Of a DNA stretch of 64,000 bases, positions 32,753 through 41,566 are shown piece after piece. Under the pieces are notes generated by a model. That model was not told where the DNA came from. It made no database searches and saw only the letters and a program-made list of their open reading frames with translations. The stretch lies in assembly GCA_014653975.1 (NCBI GenBank), contig JACWDR010000001.1, positions 152,001 through 216,000 on the forward strand. Reading direction: 5' to 3'. Source of the stretch: Pelagibacterales bacterium SAG-MED20 (GTDB lineage Bacteria; Pseudomonadota; Alphaproteobacteria; Pelagibacterales; Pelagibacteraceae). Both the position numbers and the translations under genes were made by a program. Position 1 is the stretch's first letter. Each line of letters starts with the position of its first letter.

Positions 32753-34024
32753 TTATATAGCTAATTTATAGGCAAAATTTTTGCCAAGGTTTTCTTTTAG
32801 ATCATTATTAAATTTAGCAGCCTCAGCACCATCAATTATTCTATGATCATAAGATAAAGAAAGTGGAAGCATTATTCTTGTTTGAAACTTTCCATTAATA
32901 AAGATTTGTTTTTTTTGGGATTTTCCTATTCCTAAAATCGCAACTTCTGGGTAATTTATTATAGGTGTAAAAAATGAACCCCCTATTCCTCCCAAACTAG
33001 TAATTGTCATCGATCCTCCAAAAAATTCCTTTTTATTTATTTTTAAATTTTTAGATTGTTCACTAACTACTTTTAATTCTTTACTAATTTTATTGATATT
33101 TTTGATGTTTACATTTCTTATCTTGGGAACCATCAGACCATGAGGTGTATCTACAGCAATTCCAATATGGTAATATTTTTTGAAAGTAATTTTTCCATTT
33201 TCAATATCATCTATTGACGAATTAAAACTTGGAAATTTTTTTAAAGATAAAACTAAAGCTTTAATTATGAATGCAAGTGGAGTTAATTTTTTTTTTTCTC
33301 CAGTATACATATCCGTAAGAGAATTTCTAAATTCTTCCATTTCTGTAATATCTGCTTCATCATGATTTGTTACATGTGGTATTGTTGTCCAAGAGTTAAG
33401 CAAGTAATTTGATGCTATTTTTTTAACTCTAGGAATATCTTTGATTTCAATCTCTCCAAAATCTGAATGCGAAAATTCACTTGAGATTTTTTTTGGTTCA
33501 GTTGCTTTTTTTTCTAAATTAATATTAATTTTAGAAGATATAAACTTTTTTATATCTTCTTCTATAACTCTTCCCTCTCTTTCACTTCCAGAAATTTCAT
33601 TAATATCCACACCTAGTTCTCGGGCAAATTTACGAGTTTTAGGGCTAGCGGAAGATAATTTTGAAATATTAATTTCTTTAAAATTTTTTTCTGCTGTTTC
33701 TATAGTAACTTTTTCTTTTTGCGAGTTATCTTTTTTTTGTTTATCATAAATTTTGGGCTGATCTTTAACTTCTTCTTTAATTTCAATACTATCTTCTAAA
33801 ATTAATATTAAATCACCTTCTGAAACTTTATCTCCAACCTTAGTCATTATTGATTTAACTTTTCCCTCATAAACAGAGGGTATTTCAACACTTGATTTAT
33901 CACTTTCTATTGTGATGAGTGGGTCATTTTTAAAAACTGATTGACCATCTGAGACTAATACCTCTATTACCTCAACATCTTTGAACTCGCCTATATTAGG
34001 AACTTTAATCTCTTTATCTGACAT
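32753..34024 (-). CDS. aceF: Pyruvate dehydrogenase E2 (dihydrolipoamide acetyltransferase)
   Basis: Core of the pyruvate dehydrogenase complex, transferring acetyl groups from lipoate to CoA. The start at 34024 gives MSDKEIKVPNIGEF for 423 residues; an upstream extension to 34090 overlaps aceE and is not family sequence. Domains are one lipoyl domain (1 to about 75; the lipoylated Lys is in ESDKSS), a flexible linker, the E1/E3-binding domain (SPKTRKFARELGVDINEI), and the catalytic domain ending with LSYDHRIIDGAEAAKF. It sits one base after aceE. Confidence 0.95.
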   Translation of the reverse strand: MSDKEIKVPNIGEFKDVEVIEVLVSDGQSVFKNDPLITIESDKSSVEIPSVYEGKVKSIMTKVGDKVSEGDLILILEDSIEIKEEVKDQPKIYDKQKKDNSQKEKVTIETAEKNFKEINISKLSSASPKTRKFARELGVDINEISGSEREGRVIEEDIKKFISSKININLEKKATEPKKISSEFSHSDFGEIEIKDIPRVKKIASNYLLNSWTTIPHVTNHDEADITEMEEFRNSLTDMYTGEKKKLTPLAFIIKALVLSLKKFPSFNSSIDDIENGKITFKKYYHIGIAVDTPHGLMVPKIRNVNIKNINKISKELKVVSEQSKNLKINKKEFFGGSMTITSLGGIGGSFFTPIINYPEVAILGIGKSQKKQIFINGKFQTRIMLPLSLSYDHRIIDGAEAAKFNNDLKENLGKNFAYKLAI

Positions 34025-34025
34025 C

Positions 34026-37000
34026 TTATAGTTTTGTAGGCATTGGTTTATCACTATCAATATTATATTTTTTGATAGCATCTTTTGCATATTTTGAAGC
34101 TATTAACTGTTCTTTTGCCAAGACACTTAATCCGTAAGCAACTATATGTTCTTTATCCACTTCAAAGAAACTTCTAAGATTTTTTCTTGTATCACTTCTT
34201 CCAAATCCATCTGTCCCTAAAGAATAAAAACTTTTATTTGTATAAGGTCTAATTTGGTCAGAATTCATTCTCATATAATCAGAAGCCGCCATGATCGGCC
34301 CTTCAGTTTTTCCTAAACACTTTTCAATAAACGAAACTTTTTGTTCTTTATCAGGATTCAATAGGTTGTACCTTTCAACTTCCATTCCATCTTTTCTCAA
34401 TTCGTTAAAACTAGTAACGCTCCAAATTTCACTATCTATTTGATATTCATCTTGAAGAATTTCAGCAGCAGCCATCATTTCTCTTAATATTGTACCAGAA
34501 CCTAAAAGCTGAATTTTTGTTTTTTTGTATTTGTTTAGTTCTTTAATTTTGTACATCCCTTTAAGAATTCCCTCTTCACAATTTTTATCTTTTGGCATCT
34601 CTGGGTGTGAATAGTTTTCATTCATTGTTGTTATATAATAAAAAATATTTTCATTCTTTTCATGCATTCTTCTAAGACCTTCTCTAAAAATAGTTGCAAG
34701 TTCATAATGAAATGTTGGATCATATGAAACACAATTTGGTATTGTTGAGGCTATTAAATGACTATGTCCATCTTGATGTTGCAAACCTTCCCCAGCTAAA
34801 GTTGTTCTTCCTGCTGTGGCTCCAATTAAAAAACCTCTAGCTTGGCTATCTCCAGCTGCCCATGCGAAATCACCTATTCTTTGAAAACCAAACATAGAAT
34901 AGAAAATATAGATCGGTATCATTTCAATATCATGATTTGTGTAAGAAGTTGCGGCTGCTATCCAGGATGACATTGCTCCTGCTTCATTAATTCCTTCTTC
35001 TAATACTTGTCCACTTTTTTCTTCTCTATAAGAACTTAATTGTGCTGAGTCTTCAGGTTCATATTTTTGTCCTTCGTGCGCATATATTCCTATCTTTTGA
35101 AAAAATCCTTCCATTCCAAAAGTTCTAGCTTCGTCAGGAATAATTGGGACCAATCTAGGGGAGGCATTTTTATCTCTTAATAAATTTGTAAGCATCCTTA
35201 CTAACGCCATGGTTGTTGACATTTCTTTTTTACCAGTTGAAACTTTCATAAAGTCAAAAATATTTTTGGCTGGTGCTTTAATTGGTTTTGAGTAAGTTGT
35301 TCTTTCAGGTAAGAAACCTCCTAGACTCATTCTTCTTTCTTTTAAATATTTAATTTCAAGAGACTTTTCGTCTGGTTTAAAATATTCAATATTTTTTACT
35401 TGTTGATCAGTCAAAGGAACATCAAAACGATCTCTATAATATAATAAATCGTCTACATCTAATTTTTTTGTTTGGTGAGTAGTATTAACACTTTCACCTG
35501 TTTTACCCATTCCATAACCCTTAATGGTCTTAGCTAAAATAACTGTTGGACTTCCTTGATTTTTTGTTGCCTGGTCGTATGCTGCATAGACTTTATGAGG
35601 GTCATGGCCTCCTCTATTTAATCTCCAAATATCCTTATCTGATAAGCTAGAGACCAACTCTTGTGTCTCTGGGTATTTTCCAAAAAACTTTTCTCTTACA
35701 TAGGCACCATCTCTAGCTTTCATTGCTTGATATTCGCCATCAACAGTTTCATTCATGATCTTAACCAGATGACCTGTTTTATCATTTGCAATCAATGAGT
35801 CCCAATAAGAACCCCAAATTACTTTAATCACATTCCAACCAGCACCTCTAAAGCTTCCTTCTAATTCTTGAATAACTTTACCATTACCTCTTACGGGTCC
35901 ATCCAGTCTTTGGAGGTTACAATTAACAACAAATATTAGATTATCTAAATTTTCTCTAGCAGCAAGTCCAATTGCACCTAAAGACTCAGGTTCATCCATT
36001 TCACCATCACCAAGAAATACCCAAACTTTTCTTCCTTCATCTTTAATTAATCCTCGATTAATTAAATATTTCATATACCTTGCCTGATAAATTGCGAGCA
36101 TAGGCCCTAGTCCCATTGATACAGTTGGAAATTGCCAAAAATTTGGCATTAACCATGGATGAGGATACGAAGAAAGACCACCTAGCTTGACCTCTTGCCT
36201 AAAGCTATCCAATTGTTTTTCATTCAATCTTCCTTCTAAAAATGCTCTCGCATACATTCCAGGTGCACTATGACCTTGAAAATAAATTAAATCCCCACCA
36301 AACTTATTGTTTTTAGATCTCCAAAAATGATTCATACCTACATCATAAAGTGTTGCCGCAGAAGCAAATGTACCAATGTGTCCACCTAATTCTGGAAATT
36401 TTTTGTTAGCTCTTACAACCATGGCAGCAGCATTCCATCTAATTAAAGATCTAATCCTCCTTTCAATGTTTTGATCACCATTAGATTTTACTTCTGCTTC
36501 TGGAGGGATTGTATTTATATAAGGAGTGTTTTGTGTGTAGGGAATATTTGCTCCCTCTAGGTAAGCTTTATTTATTAATTCTTTAATCAAAAAATGAGCT
36601 CTTTGATTGCCATCTTTTTCAACAACAGCAGACAAAGATTCTAACCAATCTTGGGTTTCTAGTGGATCAATATCATTTTCATTTTTAACTTCAATTATTG
36701 TTTGTTTTTTTTCTGCAATAGTTTCATTTTTTGTAGCTTCTTTTTTTTTTTCAACTTTCATAGTTGCTTCTGCTTGCTTAATAATACTTTCTGTATCTTT
36801 AGGAACCATCATTTCAGTTTTATTTTGTTTTGAAGACTCCACACTTAGTATTAGGTCTCCTTTAGAAACCTTATCGCCAATTTTAACATTTACTGACTCT
36901 ATTTTTCCAGAGACTGTTGATGGGATTTCAATGCTAGATTTATCACTTTCTATAGTAATAACAGGGTCATTTATGTTTATTTGATCACCTTGATTTATTA

Positions 37001-37064
37001 AAAGTTCAATAACCTCTACTTTTTCAAATTCACCGATATCTGGAACAAGTAATTTTTCACTCAT
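34026..37064 (-). CDS. aceE: Pyruvate dehydrogenase E1 (homodimeric type) with an N-terminal lipoyl domain
   Basis: Thiamine-diphosphate enzyme that decarboxylates pyruvate and acetylates lipoate. It has 1012 residues, about 125 more than usual AceE. Residues 1 to about 75 form a lipoyl domain (LLVPDIGEFEKVEVIELL, ESDKSS), then a Lys/Glu-rich linker, then a standard AceE from about residue 137. The ThDP motif is GDGEMDEPESLGAIGLA...NCN. The lipoyl domain agrees with the aceF lipoyl domain at about 44 of 70 positions by hand alignment. No lpd (E3) gene is near. Confidence 0.95.
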   Translation of the reverse strand: MSEKLLVPDIGEFEKVEVIELLINQGDQININDPVITIESDKSSIEIPSTVSGKIESVNVKIGDKVSKGDLILSVESSKQNKTEMMVPKDTESIIKQAEATMKVEKKKEATKNETIAEKKQTIIEVKNENDIDPLETQDWLESLSAVVEKDGNQRAHFLIKELINKAYLEGANIPYTQNTPYINTIPPEAEVKSNGDQNIERRIRSLIRWNAAAMVVRANKKFPELGGHIGTFASAATLYDVGMNHFWRSKNNKFGGDLIYFQGHSAPGMYARAFLEGRLNEKQLDSFRQEVKLGGLSSYPHPWLMPNFWQFPTVSMGLGPMLAIYQARYMKYLINRGLIKDEGRKVWVFLGDGEMDEPESLGAIGLAARENLDNLIFVVNCNLQRLDGPVRGNGKVIQELEGSFRGAGWNVIKVIWGSYWDSLIANDKTGHLVKIMNETVDGEYQAMKARDGAYVREKFFGKYPETQELVSSLSDKDIWRLNRGGHDPHKVYAAYDQATKNQGSPTVILAKTIKGYGMGKTGESVNTTHQTKKLDVDDLLYYRDRFDVPLTDQQVKNIEYFKPDEKSLEIKYLKERRMSLGGFLPERTTYSKPIKAPAKNIFDFMKVSTGKKEMSTTMALVRMLTNLLRDKNASPRLVPIIPDEARTFGMEGFFQKIGIYAHEGQKYEPEDSAQLSSYREEKSGQVLEEGINEAGAMSSWIAAATSYTNHDIEMIPIYIFYSMFGFQRIGDFAWAAGDSQARGFLIGATAGRTTLAGEGLQHQDGHSHLIASTIPNCVSYDPTFHYELATIFREGLRRMHEKNENIFYYITTMNENYSHPEMPKDKNCEEGILKGMYKIKELNKYKKTKIQLLGSGTILREMMAAAEILQDEYQIDSEIWSVTSFNELRKDGMEVERYNLLNPDKEQKVSFIEKCLGKTEGPIMAASDYMRMNSDQIRPYTNKSFYSLGTDGFGRSDTRKNLRSFFEVDKEHIVAYGLSVLAKEQLIASKYAKDAIKKYNIDSDKPMPTKL

Positions 37065-37276
37065 TATTTATGACGTTTTATATACCTAAAAATAGCTACA
37101 TTTAATACATTATTAACACATTTAAAGCCTTTTTTGGACAACCTTATGTGTCACTTGTGGATAATGTTTACAATTATATTTAAAAAAATCATTAAGTTAA
37201 AAAATAAACAAGATTTGGATGCTAAATTTTGGATACAAAAAGCATTACTTATAAAAAATTTTAGAAACACTTCTCT
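37065..37276. other. Intergenic region upstream of aceE
   Basis: A 212-base A+T-rich gap between the aceE start and the end of the thiolase gene. It must hold the aceE promoter. It contains TGTGGATAA at 37156-37164, the exact complement of the DnaA-box consensus TTATCCACA. No ORF or hairpin terminator was seen. Confidence 0.55.
37156..37164 (-). promoter_or_regulatory. Perfect DnaA-box match
   Basis: On the minus strand this reads TTATCCACA, the high-affinity DnaA box. It is a single site in the aceE upstream region, and flanking near-matches are weak. It could link aceE to DnaA, belong to the origin region, or be a chance match. Confidence 0.4.
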
Positions 37277-38464
37277 TTAATTTTTTTCAACACAAATAGC
37301 TATGCCCATGCCGCCACCAATACATAACGTGGCACAACCTCTGGCTTTGTTCTGTCTAAGCATTTCATGTATTAATGTTACTAAAATTCTAGTTCCCGAT
37401 GCACCAATAGGATGCCCTAATGCTATTGCACCACCATTAAAATTTACTTTTTCTTCTTGAATTTTAAGATCTCTAATTACTGCAATACTTTGAGCCGCAA
37501 ACGCCTCATTTATTTCAAACAAGTCAACACTTTCAATTTTCCAATTTGCCACTTTTAACGCCATATTAACAGCAGGTATTGGACCAAGACCCATCATAGA
37601 TGGTTCAACACCACATGTTGCCCAAGATACTATTTTAGCTAACGGTTTTATTGATCTGCGTTCAGCCTCCTCTCTAGACATCAATACGATTGCAGCTGCT
37701 CCATCATTTATTCCAGATGAATTTCCTGCAGTAACTGTTCCGTTATCCCTAAAAACAGTTTTTAATTTTTTTAAATCTTCTAATTTTAAATTACTTCTAG
37801 GATGTTCATCTTTTTCAAAAACAAATTTTTTTTTATCTGAAGTGACTTGTAGTTTAATTAACTCTTCTTTGAATTTATTTTCATTTATAGCCTTTTGGGT
37901 TTTTTCTTGTGAATTTAATGCAAAAAGATCCTGTTGATTTCTAGAAATTTTATATTTATCTGCAACATTTTCTGCTGTAACTCCCATATGGTAACCATTA
38001 AATGCGTCTATTAATCCATCATGAACCATGGTATCAACCAATTTATCTTTTAATAATCTTTTATCTTCTCTATAAAATATTGCATGCGGCGCTCTCGACA
38101 TGTTTTCTTGACCACCTGCAACTATAATTTTATTTTCATTTAAGCTTATAGATTGATATCCTGAGATGACAGATCTTAATCCAGAACCACAAACTTGATT
38201 AACGATATATGCTGGTTTTGAGACTGGAATTCCAGCATCGATAGATGCTTGTCTCGCTGGATTTTGACCAGATCCAGAAGTAAGAACATGTCCCATGATA
38301 ATCTCATCAATATCATCATTTTTTAATTGTGATTTATTGATAACCTCTTTGATAGCTATAGAGCCTAATTTATAAGCATCCAAACCTTTCAAAGATCCTT
38401 TATATGCGCCTATAGGTGTCCTTAATGCAGCAGTTATAACTACATCATTTGTTTTTTTGCTCAT
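37277..38464 (-). CDS. Acetyl-CoA C-acetyltransferase (thiolase)
   Basis: Condenses or cleaves acetoacetyl-CoA. The ATG at 38464 gives MSKKTNDVVITAALRTPIGAY; an in-frame ATG three codons upstream, at 38473, is possible. The nucleophilic Cys is in NQVCGSGLRSV, the NEAFAAQ motif and GGAIALGHPIGASG follow, and the C-terminal catalytic Cys is in CIGGGMGIA. Length (395) fits biosynthetic or degradative thiolases. Together with the acetoacetyl-CoA synthetase in this window it suggests acetoacetate use. Confidence 0.93.
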   Translation of the reverse strand: MSKKTNDVVITAALRTPIGAYKGSLKGLDAYKLGSIAIKEVINKSQLKNDDIDEIIMGHVLTSGSGQNPARQASIDAGIPVSKPAYIVNQVCGSGLRSVISGYQSISLNENKIIVAGGQENMSRAPHAIFYREDKRLLKDKLVDTMVHDGLIDAFNGYHMGVTAENVADKYKISRNQQDLFALNSQEKTQKAINENKFKEELIKLQVTSDKKKFVFEKDEHPRSNLKLEDLKKLKTVFRDNGTVTAGNSSGINDGAAAIVLMSREEAERRSIKPLAKIVSWATCGVEPSMMGLGPIPAVNMALKVANWKIESVDLFEINEAFAAQSIAVIRDLKIQEEKVNFNGGAIALGHPIGASGTRILVTLIHEMLRQNKARGCATLCIGGGMGIAICVEKN

Positions 38465-38539
38465 TACTAACATAGCATAATATTTTATAAGTTAATTTAC
38501 ATCAAAAACTTTGGTATATTGAGCAAATTATTTAATTAA

Positions 38540-38616
38540 GGACCGCTGGCCAAATTGGATAAGGCGCTCGGCTACGAACCGGGAGATTCCAGATTCGAGT
38601 TCTGGGCGGTCCACCA
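38540..38616 (+). tRNA. tRNA-Arg (anticodon ACG)
   Basis: Complete tRNA of 77 bases with encoded CCA. Acceptor GGACCGC pairs with GCGGTCC, discriminator A. The anticodon stem CTCGG/CCGGG encloses loop CTACGAA, giving ACG, which is normally edited to ICG by TadA. A small membrane ORF begins 16 bases downstream on the same strand. Confidence 0.96.
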
Positions 38617-38631
38617 AAAAAAGGGAAAAAT

Positions 38632-38730
38632 ATGTTTGAATGGCTAACTAAATCATCTTTGCAAAAATCTGTTATATATTTTTTTGGTATTGTCTTTATA
38701 GTTTTATTAATCTTAACTTTTGTATTATAA
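38632..38730 (+). CDS. Putative 32-residue single-span membrane protein
   Basis: Small ORF starting ATG at 38632, with AAGGG about 6 bases upstream. After a short polar N-terminus (MFEWLTKSSLQK) the rest is one hydrophobic helix of about 20 residues. It lies between tRNA-Arg and the thioesterase gene on the same strand, 11 bases from the latter, so the three may share a transcript. I recognise no family. Placement, ribosome binding site and tight spacing argue that it is real. Confidence 0.6.
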   Translation: MFEWLTKSSLQKSVIYFFGIVFIVLLILTFVL

Positions 38731-38741
38731 AAAATACAATT

Positions 38742-39167
38742 ATGTCTAATAAATTTGAACAAATAAGTCTTAAACCAGGTTTTATGAAACACAATGGTGG
38801 GATTTTATTTAGGAATATATCTGAAACAGAGTTTGAATTTAAAACAACAATTAATAAAAACCACTTAAACGCTGCTGGCATAACTCATGGCGGTTATTTA
38901 TCAGCTTTAATTGATGCTGGAGCAGGGACTGCAGCTCATAGAGCAGCTGGAAATGCACTATGCGTAACTATTTCATTAGATCTAAAATTTATTGGGGCTT
39001 CTAAAGTGGGAGATGAAGTAACCGGCTTCACAAAAATTCTTAAAAAAACAAATACTTTAGTATTTTTATTTTGTGAGTTGAAATGTAATGATATTATTAT
39101 AACTTCTGCTTCAGGAGTATGGAAAATTTTAAAAACAAAACCACCTGAACGTAATTCTGGTGATTAG
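38742..39167 (+). CDS. PaaI-family hotdog thioesterase
   Basis: Acyl-CoA thioesterase of 141 residues with the PaaI pattern: LNAAGITHGGYLSALIDAGAGTAA carries the catalytic Asn/His/Gly loop and helix, and VTISLDLKFIGASKVGDEV is the central strand region. The substrate is probably an aryl- or medium-chain acyl-CoA, not known exactly. Its stop abuts the stop of the convergent TRAP permease gene with no gap. Confidence 0.9.
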   Translation: MSNKFEQISLKPGFMKHNGGILFRNISETEFEFKTTINKNHLNAAGITHGGYLSALIDAGAGTAAHRAAGNALCVTISLDLKFIGASKVGDEVTGFTKILKKTNTLVFLFCELKCNDIIITSASGVWKILKTKPPERNSGD

Positions 39168-41489
39168 TTATTCTTTTCTTCTTGAATTTAAATAACCAAA
39201 TATTATTAGTAATAAAATTGCTATCGGATAAATAACTCTTTTATTTGGCCTATCTGAATTCTCAATCTTAAATTCACTTATATGGTCACCTATTTCAAAC
39301 CCACTTTTTTTAGCTTTTCCATTCCATTGTAAAGTATCTACAACTATTTTATCATTTTCTTTTGTTAAATTAATTCCATATTCTTCCAGACTAAATTCAG
39401 CTTCAAAACTATTTTTATTGATTACAAATAATTTATATCTCTCACCATAAGGACTTGGCCGAGTAACTTTAAATCGTACTTCTTTATTAGGATCTAATCT
39501 ATTTAAATGAATCTTATTAATATCTTGATAATTATATTTTGGGTAAAATTTATTTAGGACAAATTCAGGTGACAGTAAAGAAATAGAAATTAATAAAAAA
39601 ATTATTATTTCATACCATCTTAATCTATTGATAAACCAACCTTGAGTTGCCGATGTAAAAACTAAAATTCCTACTAAAGATGTAACAATTACAACTAATG
39701 CATGCCAAATATTCTCCACACCTATTAATAATAGTTCGTGATTAAACAAAAAAACAATTGGAAGTATCCCAGTTCTCAGACTATACCAAAAAGCCTGTAA
39801 ACCAGTTCTAAGAGGATCACCTCCCGATATAGCTGCTGCTGCATATGAAGCTAGACCAACAGGAGGTGTTACATCAGCCATTAAACCAAAATAAAAAACA
39901 AATAAATGAACCGCTATAAGTGGAAAAATAAATCCAGATGCATTTCCAACATCTACTAAAACTGTTGCCATTAGGGACGCTACAACGACATAGTTTGCTG
40001 TTGTTGGTAATCCCATTCCTAACAATAAGCATAAAATTATTGTTAAGAATAATAAGATAGAAACATTGTCTTTAGCTATAGATTCAATAACTATAATTAA
40101 GTTTGTACTTAGCCCTGTAGAACCAACTGCTCCTACAATTATCCCTGCTGTTGCAATTGCTATTCCTACACCAACCATATTTAAAGCGCCTTTTTCAAAC
40201 CCAGTTATAGTTTGATTAAACCAAGCTTTTACTGCTTCTTTTAAATTAGGGTTTTTAATTGATATGTTAATTAAGTTTACAAAAATCAATGCAATGGTTG
40301 CATAAAATATAGAATAGGAAGCTGTAAATCTTAGATATACAAGCATGTATATCAAAACAAAAATAGGTATTAAAAAGTGAAGACCTGATAAAAATGTTCT
40401 TTTTAGATTCGGAACATCTGCATCATCCATACCTTTTAGGTTAAGCTTCAAAGCTTCAAGATGTGAAATATAAAAAAGTGCTACATAAGAAATAATTGCT
40501 GGTAGAAATGCATGTTTAACAATCTCAAAATAAGTAACTCCAATAAAGCTTGCCATAACAAAGGCCGCTGCGCCCATGACTGGTGGCATTAATTGTCCAT
40601 TTACCGAAGATGATACCTCTATTGCTCCAGCTTTTTCTTTTGAAAAACCAGTTTTTTTCATAATTGGAATTGTAAAAGTTCCAGTTGTAACAGTATTTGC
40701 AATTGAAGATCCTGATATTAGACCTGTCATTCCAGAACCCAAAATTGCTGCTTTAGCCGGTCCTCCTCTCATTTTTCCAACCATAGCAAAAGCTAAATCT
40801 AAAAAATATTTACCACCACCAGCAGTTTCTAAAAGTGCGCCAAATAAAACAAACAAAAAAATAAAGTCTACAGAAACACCTATAGGAATTCCAAATATAG
40901 CTTCTTGATCAAGCCACTGAAAACCTACTAACCTATTTAATGAAAGTCCACCGTGTGAAATTATTTCTGGTGCGTATCTTCCAAAATATGAAAATAATAA
41001 AAAACAAATAGCAATAATGACTAAAGGTAACCCAATTGCTCTTCTTGTTGCCTCAAGTAATATTAAAATTCCACAACTTCCTATAATTAATTCTACTGGC
41101 AAATTAAAATTTTCACTTAATGAAATATTTAAAAGGACACCCCCTCTATCAACAAGTTGGTCGTAAAAAAAATAAATATAGAAACAAGAAAAAGCACCTA
41201 CAAGGCTAATAAAAATATCAAATATAGAAATTTTTTTTCCTTTAAAAGTCGGATAAATCAAAAAAGCTAAAGTCAAAGCAAATCCTAAATGAATTGCTCT
41301 AGCAGGAAGTCCCTTAAACATTCCAATGTTAAAAATAAAAGGAAAGGGTGATGCATACCAAAGCTGAAATAAAGACCAAATAATTGCAATCGCTGCAACT
41401 ACTTTTAAATGTAGGCCAGTAAGATTTCTAGTTGGTGATAAATCTTCACTGATCTTACTTTCAATTTTTTTATTAATACTTTGACTCAT
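39168..41489 (-). CDS. TRAP transporter fused permease (4TM/12TM)
   Basis: Membrane protein of 773 residues in which the small (DctQ-like) and large (DctM-like) TRAP subunits are fused, the form paired with TAXI binding proteins. Many hydrophobic segments are seen, with GMTGLISGSSIANTVTTG and LLGMGLPTTANYVVVASL as DctM-type signatures. The C-terminal region after about residue 650 is soluble. It is Na+- or H+-driven. It follows the TAXI gene downstream of a hairpin terminator. The substrate is unknown. Confidence 0.93.
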   Translation of the reverse strand: MSQSINKKIESKISEDLSPTRNLTGLHLKVVAAIAIIWSLFQLWYASPFPFIFNIGMFKGLPARAIHLGFALTLAFLIYPTFKGKKISIFDIFISLVGAFSCFYIYFFYDQLVDRGGVLLNISLSENFNLPVELIIGSCGILILLEATRRAIGLPLVIIAICFLLFSYFGRYAPEIISHGGLSLNRLVGFQWLDQEAIFGIPIGVSVDFIFLFVLFGALLETAGGGKYFLDLAFAMVGKMRGGPAKAAILGSGMTGLISGSSIANTVTTGTFTIPIMKKTGFSKEKAGAIEVSSSVNGQLMPPVMGAAAFVMASFIGVTYFEIVKHAFLPAIISYVALFYISHLEALKLNLKGMDDADVPNLKRTFLSGLHFLIPIFVLIYMLVYLRFTASYSIFYATIALIFVNLINISIKNPNLKEAVKAWFNQTITGFEKGALNMVGVGIAIATAGIIVGAVGSTGLSTNLIIVIESIAKDNVSILLFLTIILCLLLGMGLPTTANYVVVASLMATVLVDVGNASGFIFPLIAVHLFVFYFGLMADVTPPVGLASYAAAAISGGDPLRTGLQAFWYSLRTGILPIVFLFNHELLLIGVENIWHALVVIVTSLVGILVFTSATQGWFINRLRWYEIIIFLLISISLLSPEFVLNKFYPKYNYQDINKIHLNRLDPNKEVRFKVTRPSPYGERYKLFVINKNSFEAEFSLEEYGINLTKENDKIVVDTLQWNGKAKKSGFEIGDHISEFKIENSDRPNKRVIYPIAILLLIIFGYLNSRRKE

Positions 41490-41512
41490 TCTTAAAAGTT
41501 ACTCTATTATAA

Positions 41513-41546
41513 AAAAAAGGCCCAATAAATATATCAGGCCTTTTTT
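41513..41546 (-). terminator. Hairpin terminator between TAXI protein and TRAP permease genes
   Basis: AAAAAAGGCC at 41513-41522 pairs with GGCCTTTTTT at 41537-41546, with a 14-nt loop. On the minus strand the stem is followed by a T run, making it an intrinsic terminator after the binding-protein gene and before the permease gene. It probably keeps binding protein above permease. Confidence 0.75.
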
Positions 41547-41566
41547 ATTTAGTCTAAGTTATTGAA

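Noticed and set aside
34025..34090. N-terminal extension of aceF
   Set aside because: It lies inside aceE, and the added residues do not match E2 proteins; MSDKEIKVPNIG is the normal start.
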